Both the position numbers and the translations under genes were made by a program. Of a stretch of DNA of 64,000 nt, positions 30,329 through 42,250 are shown one piece after another; position 1 is the stretch's first letter; each line of letters starts with the position of its first letter. The notes below the pieces were generated by a model. It was not told where the DNA came from, made no database searches, and saw nothing but the letters and a program-made list of their open reading frames with translations. Source of the stretch: Prionace glauca (lineage: Eukaryota; Chordata; Chondrichthyes; Carcharhiniformes; Carcharhinidae); assembly GCA_037974335.1 (NCBI GenBank), contig CM075761.1:12141543-12205542 (forward strand), read 5' to 3'.

Positions 30329-30665
30329 TGTTGTAGCAGAACTGTTAGCTCCTAACTATCAGGGAATATTGAATAGGCTGAAGCTCTTTTCTGTAAAACG
30401 AGCGAAGATTGAGGCTTGACTGGAAATAGACGTTTCAAGTATGAAATTGTTGATAGGACAAATGTACTATTTCAAATGAATTGGTCACCTGTTTAAGATA
30501 GCGGCCAATAAATGCAATGGCGAATTCAGAAATTGGGGGATATATGGTCTGATTTAATTTGAATGTATTTGATTTATTATGGTAACATGTATTCGGGAAC
30601 AGTGAATAAATTGTTTTATGCACAATATACAGGAAAAGCAAAATAAAACGTTCATCGAGGTGTCA
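30329..30665. other. No recognised gene
   Basis: AT-rich; nothing seen. Confidence 0.45.
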
Positions 30666-30666
30666 A

Positions 30667-30995
30667 GGGAGGCACGGTAGCACAGTGGTTGGCACTGCTG
30701 CTTCACCGCTCCAGGGACCTGGGTTCGATTCCCGGCTGGGGTCAGTGTTTGTGTGGAGTTTGTACGTTCTCCTTGTGTCTCCGTGGGTTTCCTCCTGGTG
30801 CTCTGGTTTCCTCCCATAGTCCCTAGATGTGCGGGTTAGGTTAATTGGCCATGCTAAATTACCCCTTAGTGTCCTGGGTTGTGCAGCTACGAGGGATTAG
30901 TTGGTAATGTATGGGTGGAATTGTGGTCGGTCCAGACTCGATGGGCCGAATGGCCTCGTTCTGCACTGTTCGAGTTTTAATGATTTCTATGACTT
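30667..30995 (+). mobile_element. SINE-1
   Basis: gcacagtggttggcactgct, gggttcgattcccggctggg, gtgtggagtttgtacgttct, then cgatgggccgaatggcctcg. Near full length. Confidence 0.88.
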
Positions 30996-31016
30996 GACTT
31001 AATGTTGTCGCAGGCA

Positions 31017-31378
31017 TTCGCGGTGGCACGGTGGGGGTGGCACGGTGTCACGGTGGTTATGACTGTTGCCTCGCAGCTGCAGTGACCTGGGTTCGATTCC
31101 CAGCATTCTCCGCACTATCTGTGTGGAGTTTGCACATTCTCCCTGTATCTGCGTGGGTTTCCTCCACGTGCACCGCTTTCCTGCCACAGTCCAAGGATGT
31201 GAGGTTTAGACGGATTGGCCATATTAAATTCTCCCTGGTGACAGACAGAGTTTCCAGAGTAAATACATGGGGTTACGGGGATAGGGCCTGGGTGGGATTG
31301 TGTTCGGTGCGGACTCGATGGGCCGAATGGCCTCCTTCCGCGCTTTTTGGATTCTATCATCTGTGTTCTGTGATCTAT
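31017..31378 (+). mobile_element. SINE-1 (variant head)
   Basis: Head with doubled ggtggcacggt, box B gggttcgattcccagc, body tttgcacattctccctgtat, and end cgcgctttttggattctatc. Confidence 0.75.
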
Positions 31379-31379
31379 G

Positions 31380-31660
31380 ATTTGAGTTCATTCATTATTG
31401 TCACGTGTATTGGTATGCAGTGAAACGTGTTTTTCCCGTGCGTTATATGGACAAAACGAGCCGTTCATAGAGTCCACAGAGGAGAAGGAAATGACAGGGT
31501 GCAGAATATAGATCTCCAGTTATGGCTCGGGTGCAGAGAAAGATCAGCTTAATAAACGGCAGGTCCATCCAAAACACAGTTGGCAGGCAAGCAGGGGAGA
31601 TGCTGTTTTAGAGACTATTGGTACATGGTTTCAGGATTTTCTATTATCTTATCCGAGGGA
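31380..31660 (+). repeat. Dispersed repeat (ttattgtcacgtgtattggt type)
   Basis: The same repeat occurs at 41775-41910, 51725-52000 and, in a better copy, at 61475-61810, where it begins with TTTGA repeats. It is widespread and non-coding; I do not know its class. Confidence 0.6.
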
Positions 31661-32221
31661 AAAAGGTGGAAGAATGTGGAACTCGCGAGAAGACGGAATA
31701 GCTGAGATGAATGTCGCAAACGAAATGAATTGAAAAAGTGGGGGCGGCACCAGGAAGAGAAAAGAAGGTTGTGTTGATGGGGTGATAGGAAGAGGCGTTA
31801 TGATGAGGCTTGTATGGAATACTAACTAGAGCACCGAGCTGATGGGCCGAATGATCCCCTTCTGTGATTTGCATCTTATGCAACTGTGATATATGAATAT
31901 GTGCACTTTGAGCATTTACCAGGTGATATCCCAAACAATTTGGGAAGCAATTTTATTTATTTGGGGATTTATTACAGTGGCTGATGAAACAAATGCGTAC
32001 TGCAAAAACACAACATTCTGAGATTTTGCCGACAATACTGAGTGTTGTTTAGTGCTGTTTTCGCGAGGGAGGCTGTGTTTGCCTTCCAAGGTGAGATTTC
32101 GATAGATTGGTTTTTGGCAGTGAAGCTTTGTGCTCCCTCTGGAGAGTCAGTAGTTTGTGTTGATGTCTGGAGTTCAAATAGATCCAAGCCCCTTGGTTAT
32201 TGAGCCCATTGCGAAGGGAGG
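31661..32221. other. Spacer in duplicated block, no recognised gene
   Basis: Shared with about 52000-52590. Open frames of up to 96 codons are on the minus strand in both copies but are not conserved end to end. Confidence 0.5.
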
Positions 32222-34830
32222 AAAGCTATAAGTCCATACGGCATGGGAGCAGAATTAGGCCACTCGGCCCTTCGAGGCTGTTCCGCCATTCAATCTTGTT
32301 TCATCCCCATTCTCCTGCCTTTTCCCCATAACTCCTGATCCCCTTATGAATCATGAACCTATCTATTTCTGTCTTAAAGGAGCTCAACGACCTGATCTCC
32401 ACATCCTTCTGCGGCAAATAGTTCCACAGATTCACGACTCTCCGGCTGAAGAAATTACTCATCATCTCTGATCTAAAGTATTGGGCCTTTAGAACATAGA
32501 ACATTTCAGCACAAACAGGCCCTTCGGCCCTCGAGTTGCGCCGATCACATCAACCCCACCAATCTATAGACCTATCTATAACCCCCAATTCCATTAAACC
32601 CCATATACTCATCCAGAAGTCTTTTAAAAGACCCCAGCGAGTTCGCCTCCACCACCGATGACGGCAGCCGATTCCATTCACTCACCACCCTCTGAGTGAA
32701 AAACTTACCCCTAACATCACCTCTGTACTTTCCTCCCCGTACCTTAAATCTGTGTCCTCTCGTAGCGACCATTTCAACCCGGGGAAATAGCCTCTGAGAG
32801 TCCACCCTATCAATTCCTCTCAACATTTTATAAACTTCTATCAGGTCGCCTCTCAACCTTCGCCTCTCTAGGGAAAAGAGTCCCAGCTCCCTCAACCTAT
32901 CTTCATAAGGCATGCCTCCCAGTCCAGGCAACATCCTTGTAAATCTCCTCTGCACCCTTTCAATAGCTTCTACGTCTTTTCTATAGTGAGGCGACCAGAA
33001 CTGCGCATAGTACTCCACATGAGGCCTGACAAGGGTCCTGTAAAGTTGCAGCATTACCTCCCGACTCCTAAACTCAATCCCTCGATTAATGAAGGCCAGT
33101 ACACCATACGCCTTCTTGACCACCTCCTCCACCTGCGAGGCCGATTTAAGAGTCCTGTGGACCCGGACCCCGAGATCCTTCTGCTCTTCAACGCTACTAA
33201 GACTCCTGCCCTTGATAGTGTACTCGTTCATCCAGTTGGTTCTGCCGAAATGGACGACTACACATTTATCCGCGTTGAAGTCCATCTGCCACTTCTCCGC
33301 CCATTCCTGCATCCTATCTATGTCCTGCTGCAACTTTTGACATCCTTCCAGACCATCCACAACACCGCCGACCTTCGTGTCATCAGCGAACTTGCTAACC
33401 CATCCCTCCACTTCCTCATCCAGGTCATTTATGAAAATGGCAAACAGCAAGGGTCCCAGAACAGATCCCTGGGGCACCCCACTGGTGACTGACCTCCATT
33501 CCGAAAAAGACCCATCCACAACCACTCTCTGCCTTCTGCAGGCAAGCCAGTTCTGGATCCACAAGGCCAAAGGCCCTTGGATCCCATGTCCTCTCACCTT
33601 CTCAAGAAGTCTTGCATGGGGGACCTTATCAAAAGCCTTGCTGAAGTCCATGTACACTACGTCCACGGCACTTCCTTCGTCAATGTGTTCAGTCACATTA
33701 TCGAAGAACTCAACTAGGCTCGTAAGGCACGACCTGCCCTTGACAAATCCATGCTGACTATTCCTGATCCTGTCAAACCTAAAGCCTGAGGTCCCTTTAG
33801 CCCTCTGGTTCTAGTTTTCCTACTGGTGAAAACATCCTCTCCACATCAACTCTACCCCGGCCTCCCAATATCCTCTAAGTTTCAAAAAGATCTCCCCTCA
33901 TCCTTCTGAACTCCAATGAGATCACACCGAGGGCTCTCAACATTTCCTCATCCGACAAGCTCTTTATTCTAGGGATAATTCGTGTGAATTTCCTCTGGGA
34001 CCTTTACAAGACCAGCACATCCTCCCTTAAATATGGGGCCAACACTGCTCCAAATGTGGTCTGACCAGAGCCATATACAGCCTCAGAATATGCATCCCTG
34101 ATCTTGTGTTCTATCCCAATCGACATCAATACTAACAATTTATTTGCCTTCCTGACTATTAACTGAACCTGCACGTTAACCCGAAGAAAATCTTGAACAA
34201 GGACTCTCAAGGCCCTTCGTTTTTTTGCCCCTGATTTCTGAAGCATTTCCTCATTTAGAAAATAGTCTGTGCCTCCATTCCTCCTTCCAAAGTGTAAACC
34301 GGCACATTTTGCCACATTGTATTCTAATCACCACTTCTTTGGCCACTCTCCTAACCCATCCACGTCATTCTGCAGCTCCCCCCCCACCTCCCCGCTTCCT
34401 CAATACTACCTGCCCCTCTATATACCTTTGTAACCTCTGCAAACTTAGCAACAGCGCCTTCAGTTCCTTCTTCTAAATCGTTAATGTATATTGTGAAAAT
34501 TTGTGGTGCTCGCACCGATCCCTGAGGCACTCCATTAGTCACCGGCTGCCACGTCGAAAAATCCCCCTTCCTCTTCGCTCTCTGCCTTCTGCCAGTCAGT
34601 CAGTCTTCTATCCATACAAAGATCTTACCCTATGACTAAGCCAATTGAAAAATTGACTGGGTTCCATGTGCTCCTATCTTCTTCATCAGCCTCCCATGTG
34701 GGCCTGCTCAAAATCCTTATGAAGTCCATGTAGAGTAAATCAAGTTAACTGCCCGCAACTACTTCCCTGGTCACCTCCTCGAATTAAAACAGTAGAAATC
34801 GTGTGGCATGATTTCCCTTTGAGGAAAAAA
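32222..34830 (-). mobile_element. Old CR1-like LINE, interrupted
   Basis: 3-prime end near 32222 (catgggagcagaattaggcc); C-terminal piece RRVVNLWNYLPQKDV. After the CR1-a insertion it continues at 33780 with NKLLVLMSIGIEHKI, LHFGRRNGG and MTNGVPQGSVRAPQIFTIYI up to about 34830. Heavily decayed. Confidence 0.75.
32491..33779 (-). mobile_element. CR1-a LINE, young, 5-prime truncated
   Basis: An uninterrupted RT-to-C-terminus frame (33696-32572 as an ATG frame, open further upstream): [58 protein letters not shown]. It is flanked by the 7-bp duplication CCTTTAG. The unoccupied site is visible in the duplicate at about 52849-52856 (gggcctttagccctctgg). Confidence 0.93.
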
Positions 34831-35346
34831 ATAACATGCCGAGAATCCTATATTAATCCTTGCCTCCCCAAATGGAAATTAGTTCCGTCCCTCATATATT
34901 TTTCCTTCCAGTTTCCTTACCAAAACAGTTAGGCTCAATTCTTTGATTCTTCTCCCGACAATAACATCTGTTCCGTCCGCCAGCATCGAACATGTTTTTT
35001 TAATTCCCTTCTCAATTCACCAGTTCCTGATCAGAGAGCTTGGTGTATTGAGGTGTTATTGAGTGACTTTAAACCACTTCAGGAGCAATAACGCTTCGCA
35101 ATGCCCTGATAAATTGCATTTTCACTTTCAAATATTTGGGTTCGATGATCTTAAGCAGTTTCCCACACAAGAACGACAGAAGGTTCAGCAATTTCTAGGG
35201 AACTGTGATGTTGAAGACACAAAATCAGTTTGATGTGAATCCCTCACTCCCCCGTTCAATATCACTCTGTGCTTCGAACATCATTTTGAAATTATTTATG
35301 TTGACCACCTTATGAACGAAAAATACAGGGCAATATTCCCACAGGG
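34831..35346. other. No recognised gene
   Basis: Nothing convincing seen. Confidence 0.45.
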
Positions 35347-35780
35347 ATTGAACAAAGAACAAAAACAACCCGGGAAACAGACCCTTCGGCCCAACGAGCC
35401 CTCGCCGCCAGTTTAACAATACCAGTCCCCCCTCCACCTTTATCTCTGATTATGGCATTCCACATTGAGGGAGAACTAATTTAGGGACAATTTATTACCT
35501 CCAATCAACCTAATAACACACCTTTGGGGTGTGGGAGGAAACCGCAGCCCCCGGAGAAAATCCACGCAAGCACGGGGAGAATGCGCAAACTCCCACAGAC
35601 ACTGTCCCGAATCCATGTGTCTGCACAGCAAACAGTGATAGTCACTGAGTTGTCGTATTGCCCAGCATCTGGTCCAGTTTAAGCGTACACTAACGACATG
35701 AAGTACTAGGCTATTCTCGAACATCCAAGAGCAGCCCTTGTACGACCCATCGCGTGTATGCCCCTCGTTGGATCACAAGG
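35347..35780 (-). mobile_element. CR1-e 3-prime UTR only
   Basis: Tail, SINE-like body and the linker up to the agcctagtacttcatgtcgt region. ORF2 is absent: insertion truncated within the UTR. Confidence 0.75.
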
Positions 35781-35964
35781 CAGAGACATTTGCGCTGAAG
35801 AGATATAGCGCCAACTGTGGGCAAATTCATATTGCAAGCCGGGCACGAGCGCCATGAGCAACGACGAAAGGAAACATTTGAAACGATTGACTGAAGCGTT
35901 AGTCATTCAGTATTTTATCTCAATAATATATTCCTGGTGATTTCAGTCCGCTTGAATCCTGGGC

Positions 35965-36175
35965 CAAGATTTAGCACTGCTGCCTCAAAGCGTCAAGAAT
36001 CCAGGTGTGATTCCCCACTTGGGTCACTGCCTCTGTGGAGTTTGCACGTTCTCTTTGTGTCTGTGTGGGTTTCCTCCGGGTTCTCCGGTGCCCGCCAACA
36101 GTCGAAAGATGTGTAGATTAGTTGAATTGGCCGTGTAAAATTCTCCCTCAGTGTACCCGAATATGCGCTAGAGTA
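35965..36175 (+). mobile_element. SINE-1, partial and diverged
   Basis: ttagcactgctgcctcaaag, gggtcactgcctctgtggag, tgtgtgggtttcctccgggt; it stops before the tail. Confidence 0.65.
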
Positions 36176-36817
36176 TGGTGAGTCCATTTGGAACTTAGCC
36201 CCCTCCACGTGTTCACGTCACCTCTGAACTGATTATACAAAATCAGAAATACACAACTCCCAAATCTTTCAACTGAACCATTATTAAATATGGTGAAAGA
36301 ACAACCATGCCTGAAATCTTCACTGGTGAATGGCATTCCCCACAAACTGGCAATCTTTTTGCCTTCACTCTTTGTTTTCAACCTTTCAATCAAATGGCAA
36401 CCACAATATTATAGTTTTAATTCCATGCAGTGTGGAGTTGGACAATAATAGTCTTTAGACCATCTCGTGGAAGAGTCATGTACTTAGCATTCAGACATAA
36501 TTTATTGTCTCACTGGTTAGTAAACTCCTAGCAATTTTCAATTATATTCATCAGGCAAGAATCCACTTTAATAAAACTATCGTTGCACTCTCGACTCGGT
36601 TCATTTTGGTGAATTATTTGCTCATATTACGTATGACAGCAGATCCTAATAAACTCCCCACATCTGTTGTTACAGGCTTGAGGAAATCTGCTTTCACTTT
36701 CCGTTCTAACTCTAACCCCAATTAATAGATTAATTAAGTGGCAGGTGGTGTATAATATTGAAAAATGCAAAACTTACCACTCAAGTGGAAAGGTCCGAGA
36801 ATCAGGGTATTTTTAAA
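36176..36817. other. No recognised gene
   Basis: Nothing convincing seen. Confidence 0.45.
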
Positions 36818-38168
36818 GGGTAAGCTGATGGAGAGGCTTCTGAGGGACAAGATTTACGACCATTTGGAGAGGTTTGACATGATCAGGAATAGTCAGCATG
36901 GATTTGTCAAGGGCAGGTCGTGCCTTACGAGCCTAGTTGAGTTCTTCGATAATGTGACTGAACACATTGACGAAGGAAGTGCCGTGGACGTAGTGTACAT
37001 GGACTTCAGCAAGGCTTTTGATAAGGTCCCCCATGCAAGACTTCTTGAGAAGGTGAGAGGGCATGGGATCCAAGGGCCTTTGGCCTTGTGGATCCAGAAC
37101 TGGCTTGCCTGCAGAAGGCAGAGAGTGGTTGTGAATGGGTCTTTATCGGAATGGAGGTCAGTCACCAGTGGGGTGCCCCAGGGATCTGTTCTGGGACCCT
37201 TGTTGTTTGTCATTTTCATAAATGACCTGGATGAGGAAGTGGAGGGATGGGTTAGCAAATTCGCTGATGACACGAAGGTCGGCGGTGTTGTGGATGGTCT
37301 GGAAGGATGTCAAAAGTTGCAGCAGGACATAGATAGGATGCAGGAATGGGCGGAGAAGTGGCAGATGGACTTCAACGCGGATAAATGTGTAGTAGTCCAT
37401 TTCGGCAGAACCAACGGGATGAACGAGTACACTATTAAGGGCAGGGGTCTTAGTAGCGTTGAAGAGCAGAAGGATCTCGGGGTCCGGGTTCACAGGACTC
37501 TTAAATCGGCCTCGCAGGTGGAGGAGGTGGTCAAGAAGGCGTATGGTGTACTGGCCTTCATTAATCGAGGGATTGAGTTTAGGAGTCGGGAGGTAATGCT
37601 GCAACTTTACAGGACCCTCGTCAGGCCTCATTTGGAGTACTGTGCGCAGTTCTGGTCGCCTCACTATAGGAAAGACGTAGAAGCTATTGAAAGGGTGCAG
37701 AGGAGATTTACAAGGATGTTGCCTGGACTGGGAGGCATGCCTTATGAAGATAGGTTGAGGGAGCTGGGACTCTTTTCCCTGGAGAGGCGAAGGTTGAGAG
37801 GCGACCTGATAGAAGTTTATAAAATGTTGAGAGGAATAGATAGGGTGGACTCTCAGAGGCTATTTCCCCGGGTTGAAATGGTCGCTACGAGAGGACACAG
37901 ATTTAAGGTGCGGGGAGGGAAGTACAGAGGTGATGTTAGGGGTAAGTTTTTCACTCAGAGGGTAGTGAGTGATTGGAATCGCCTGCCGTCGTCGGTGGTG
38001 GAGGCGAACTCGCTGGGGTCTTTTAAAAGACTTCTGGATGAGTATATGGGGTTTAATGGGATTGGGGGTTATAGATAGGTCTATAGATTGGTGGGGTTGA
38101 TGCGATCGGCGCAACTCGAGGGCCGAAGGGCCTGTTTGTGCTGTAATGTTCTATGTTCTATGTTCTAA
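36818..38168 (+). mobile_element. CR1-a LINE, young, 5-prime truncated, intact RT frame
   Basis: A single open frame from the truncation point through [60 protein letters not shown] and FADDTKVGG (the FADD catalytic box) to GFNGIGGYR, stop at 38078. The tail has several TTCTATG units. It is nearly identical to 32491-33779. It lacks ORF1 and the endonuclease, so it is not autonomous. Confidence 0.93.
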
Positions 38169-38206
38169 AGCTTGAAGGGTTGGGGCATTCTGATATTCCA
38201 GTGTGA

Positions 38207-38530
38207 GCGGCACGGTGGCACAGTGGTCAGCACTGCTGCCTCACCGCCCCAGGGACACTGGTTTAAATACATCTTTGGGTGACCATCTGTGTGGAGTTTG
38301 CACCTTCTCCCCATGTCTGCGTGGGTTTTCAGCAGTGCTTCTGTTTCCTCCTACACCCCAAAAATGTGCTGGTGAGGTGGATTGGCCATTCGTATTTGCC
38401 CCTTAATGACCAAAGATGGACAGGTAAGATTGATTTGCTCTGCTGAATTGCGGGAAATGGGTCTGGAGGAGATCGTTGCTGGTGCAGGCTCAGTGAGCCA
38501 AATGCATAGTCGGGATTATATGATTTTATG
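38207..38530 (+). mobile_element. SINE-1, diverged
   Basis: gcacagtggtcagcactgct, gtgtggagtttgcaccttct, then a decayed tail. Confidence 0.7.
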
Positions 38531-39779
38531 AATCCATACTGTAAATACACCAAACTCACTAAGATTATGCCAAGAATGTTGAGTGGCGAAATCTTTATTT
38601 AACATGGTTCAGTATGTTAAAGTCGCTGTGGTTGTTGCAATTTCTCGTCCTGACCACAGGGTGCCGCTGGAACTCTACCCATGCCTTTCCCTGTGATGCA
38701 GTCATCCCGTAGTGAAATATTGCCTGCCACCTTTCCTTTTCCTCTTTTCCCTTTCCTTGTCAAACACTGGCCAGCTCTTCATGCTGGGAGGGGTGTTGGT
38801 CATTGATTCATGAGGACAAATCATTTATTTAAATCAAAGGTAGGCATCTTCAGAATGGAAAGGGAAAGGAAATTCTCATGAGCGAGGATTCTTCACGTCT
38901 CTGTCCCTGATACAGGCCTTTGTCAGACGCTGAACATTTTGTAGAAGTATATGACGTCACTGACTATCCAACTGTGAAAATGTCTGGCTGATTTCCAAAA
39001 TAGAGTTGAGATCAGTCATGAATTTTGCACAGAACAGCACACAGATTCTTTGGTCGAATGATTCATGACCTTTATCTTCTTTTTGAAATTGTCCTCTCTC
39101 CAGAACAACTATTTTAAAGGGGAACTCTTCTAAATATCCGTCACGGGCGCGGTTTGGAATTATTCTGAACTTTATTGGTCCTCATCTGTGTGATTTCCCC
39201 GGAATATTAACACTATTGAGGATGTGCCAAGCTGCTACATGCATACATACAATCCTGCAGAGGATGAAGAGGCCAATTAGTCCTATCGAGTCAGAACTGA
39301 TTCTCCGGCAAAGTATCTTATCCAGGGCTTAGTCTGTAACTGCTTGTACTTACCCCACTAACTCCCCTACACACAAAATGAAATTTACCAATGAATTTCT
39401 CCCCACCTCAGTTCAATAATATTTACATCTTGTCCTCAAACGTTGACCCCTGCTCTGTATTCCCCCGCCATTGGGAACATTGTTTACGAATCTGCACCGA
39501 GTAACACTGTTAGAATTTTCTACGTTTCTGCGACGTTCCCTCTCAGTCTTCTCATTTCCATTGAATATAATCCTACCTGACTTGATCTCTCCTCGTACGA
39601 CAGATCTGACATCCCAGGAATCAGCCTGGTTAACCTTCGTTTTACTCCCTCTGTAGGAAGGACATCGTTCCTCAGATAAGTTCACCAAAACTGTAAAGAA
39701 TTCTCCAGGGGTGGGAATCAGAACATGTCAGCAAGTGCAGAGACCGGGGGCGGGGGGGGGGGCATGAGGCCAGGACAAG
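38531..39779. other. Long stretch without recognised gene
   Basis: No exon, no Ig motif and no clear repeat except a poly-G run at about 39747-39761. Confidence 0.45.
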
Positions 39780-40150
39780 TCTACCTAAGAGGAAGAGCAA
39801 TCTCGGGGAGGATGAACTCAGTGGGCCTGGGGGTCTGGAGTACATCTGCTTAAATGCAAGGAGCGAATAGGCAAGGCAGATTAACTTAAAGCTTTAATAC
39901 AGGAGCGGAACCTGGGTGTGGTTGCAGTGACAGAGACTTGGTTAAAAGAAGGACAGGATTGGCAGCTGAATATTCCGGGGTATAAGCGTTTTAGGCGAGA
40001 TAGAGGAGGGGCTGGAAGAGGTGGGGGAATAACAATACTGGTTAGAGAGTATATTGCAGCGGTACAGAGGGTGGAAAATTTGGAAGGATAGTGTAACAAA
40101 ACACTTTGGGTAGAGCTCAGAAACAGGAAGGGTGCAGTCACTTTGCTGGG
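39780..40150 (+). mobile_element. CR1-like LINE endonuclease fragment
   Basis: Reads approximately VVAVTETWLKEGQDWQLNIP, then YKRFRRDRG and GGGITILVREYIAAV, the N-terminal AP-endonuclease region of ORF2, with breaks. Both the 5-prime and 3-prime parts of the element are missing. Confidence 0.75.
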
Positions 40151-40189
40151 GGAACATGTGGCGAACAGTGATGACAATTCTGGAAACTA

Positions 40190-41190
40190 AATCCGATGTT
40201 CTTACATTTGAATTTGGCACAGTTGAGCAGAACGTGCTTCATTCTGGGTATGATTTAAATAACCAACACGGAAGGTTTTATCAAACAAAGTTTATTTAAG
40301 GATACAGTTCAGTTTAAATCAAAAGAATTAGCATAACATTTCCCAATCACACGATTCGAACATGACGTAGAAAACACTTTACCAGCCAGCTGTCGATGAA
40401 GTTCCAATCCAAACAACATACCCCAAACATGCGCAGCTTCCGAAGCTTAGCACAAAAGGTTATCATATTCAAATAGTGCTGAGTTTTCAGCTTTTTAACA
40501 CCTGTCGTGAATTGATCCTTTTGGATTAAATCGCTGAGGCTTCCGAGTCCCAGAAATTTCCAAAAAGCCTCTGGAGAGAGAAATGGACTGGGACATGGCA
40601 GCCTCCATCAGCTTCTAACAGTAACTCACACACAGCATTGTTTCCAACTCCAGAGCAAGGGCAAATGCACTGCAGATGCTCCCCACGTCAGACTACTGCT
40701 AAACAACAAAACTCAAAACTTGGACAAATTGTCCCTAAATTAGGCACCCCTCAATCTGGTTATAATTCCTTTCTTGTGGAGTCCAATAAGTGGGGACAAA
40801 ATCATAGGTAGAAGAGGACACTCATAGTGTTAAAATCGCGGTGTCTGCTTGTCGGGCCGAAGGGCCTGTTTCCGGTGCTGTGTTGTTCTATGTTCTTCAT
40901 CCTTTGTTCTTTTTCTTTTCTGTGAAGGAAGGAAAAGTCCCCAGGCATCAGCTGACTTGTCGATCATGCTCCACCCGGTCGTTCCAAAAGGATCATATCA
41001 CTTGAAGATTCTGCATTATTCCAGATTAAAAATGAACCAGATGGCGATTATATTGCTTCAGTCACAACTAGAGGACGCCGGTCTCTGTGAGAAAAGCAGG
41101 GCCAACACAATGCTAGGAACTGCTTGAAAACCCGACTAAATATCATGATCAAAAACACATTTTTAAAGGCACAGTGTTGTCAAAACTACT
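40190..41190. mobile_element. Possible solo LTR-like fossil, interrupted
   Basis: Shares the ttttatcaaacaaagtttat block and the aaaggcacagtgttgt end with 19563-20410. A SINE/CR1-e tail fragment lies within it at about 40720-40905. No viral coding region recognised. Confidence 0.35.
40720..40905 (+). mobile_element. SINE/CR1-e tail fragment
   Basis: tagtgttaaaatcgcggtgt, cgggccgaagggcctgtttc, then TTCTATG and TTCTT. Confidence 0.6.
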
Positions 41191-41583
41191 GACAGGTTAC
41201 ATTGGCTGTGTGTGGAAACATTTTACTCTTGAATGGAATCGTTTGGAAACACAATCGGCTCCTCAAATGAGCATGTCAGTCACATGTGAAATGTTTTCTG
41301 TTTACCGACATAATGGAATATATTTCCAAACCACCTTTAATTTCATAAACAATAAAACTGTGAACTGGAAATCGTTGGCCTGATCACGACTGGATAAATA
41401 AATTCCAATATAATCTATAACCTCCATCTGCCGAACCCAAACAATAATTCACAAATTAAAAATAGCTTATTTGGCCGTAAAATCATACCTAACGGATATT
41501 GCAAACTACTTCTACAGAAATCTGTTAAGAGTGATATTCGTCTTCCTGTAGGGTGTAGGACGAGTTAACTTAACTCTCCTAAA
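41191..41583. other. No recognised gene
   Basis: Nothing convincing seen. Confidence 0.45.
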
Positions 41584-41730
41584 CATAAGAACAAAAGAAA
41601 TAGGAGCAGGAGTAGGCCATCTGGCCCTTCGAGCCTGCCCCGCTATTCAATAGGATCATGGCTGATCTGAAGTGGATCAGTTCCACTTTCCCGCTTTCTC
41701 CCCATAACCCTTAATTCCCCTGTCTATCAG
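41584..41730 (-). mobile_element. CR1-b 3-prime fragment
   Basis: acataagaacaaaagaaata, gcaggagtaggccatctggc, ccccataacccttaattccc: UTR and the extreme C-terminus only. Confidence 0.75.
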
Positions 41731-41774
41731 AAACAAATTCATTCATTCAGAAACTTACGGGGATGTGCATCATT

Positions 41775-42100
41775 TGACACGATCCGATTTATTATTGGCA
41801 TATGTATCGGGATACATTGGAAAATATTGCTTCTTGTGCGCTACACAGGCACAACATACCGATCATAAAGTATTGCTCCCCACGTACCATCCAGGCAAAA
41901 CATACCGTTCATAGTGGTGTCTCACAGAGCCAGGGCCTGAAGTTCAATTCCAGCCTTAGGTGACTGTCTATGTGGAGTCTCATGCTCTCCGTTTCTCCAC
42001 CTGGATTTCCTCTGGGTGTTTCGCTTTCCTCCCACAGTATGAAAAGCATGCTGGTTCGGGGCATTGACCATGCTAAAGTTTCCTTCCGTGAACCTCTCGG
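41775..42100 (+). repeat. Dispersed repeat followed by partial SINE-1
   Basis: 41775-41910 matches the repeat at 31380 and 61475 (tccgatttattattggcata). 41912-42100 is a diverged SINE-1 (gtggtgtctcacagagccag, tttcctctgggtgtttcgct). Confidence 0.55.
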
Positions 42101-42250
42101 GCCCCTAACCCTATAAATTAGTATAGAGAGGATATCCGATCCTCTACACTCGTACAGAATCCCACCCTCCCACCTCCTCTAACCTAATTATAAGTGTGGG
42201 GGAAGGTTTTTAAATTATTTTTTATTTTTCTGCTGGTAATTGCTTCAGGG

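Larger units (their letters stand above)
31017..34025 (+). repeat. Duplicated block, copy 1 (partner 51372-53095)
   Basis: From gcggtggcacggtgggggtg onward the sequence matches the second block in order: SINE-1, a dispersed repeat, a spacer to about 32220, then an old minus-strand LINE. Copy 1 is longer because a CR1-a of about 1.3 kb was inserted at 32491. Alignment ends near 34025, where the partner is replaced by another LINE. Confidence 0.85.

Noticed and set aside
33377-33757. Long open frames antisense to CR1 RT (also 36893-37273, 37158-37664, 15987-16430)
   Set aside because: They are shadows of the RT coding strand and recur identically wherever the LINE occurs.
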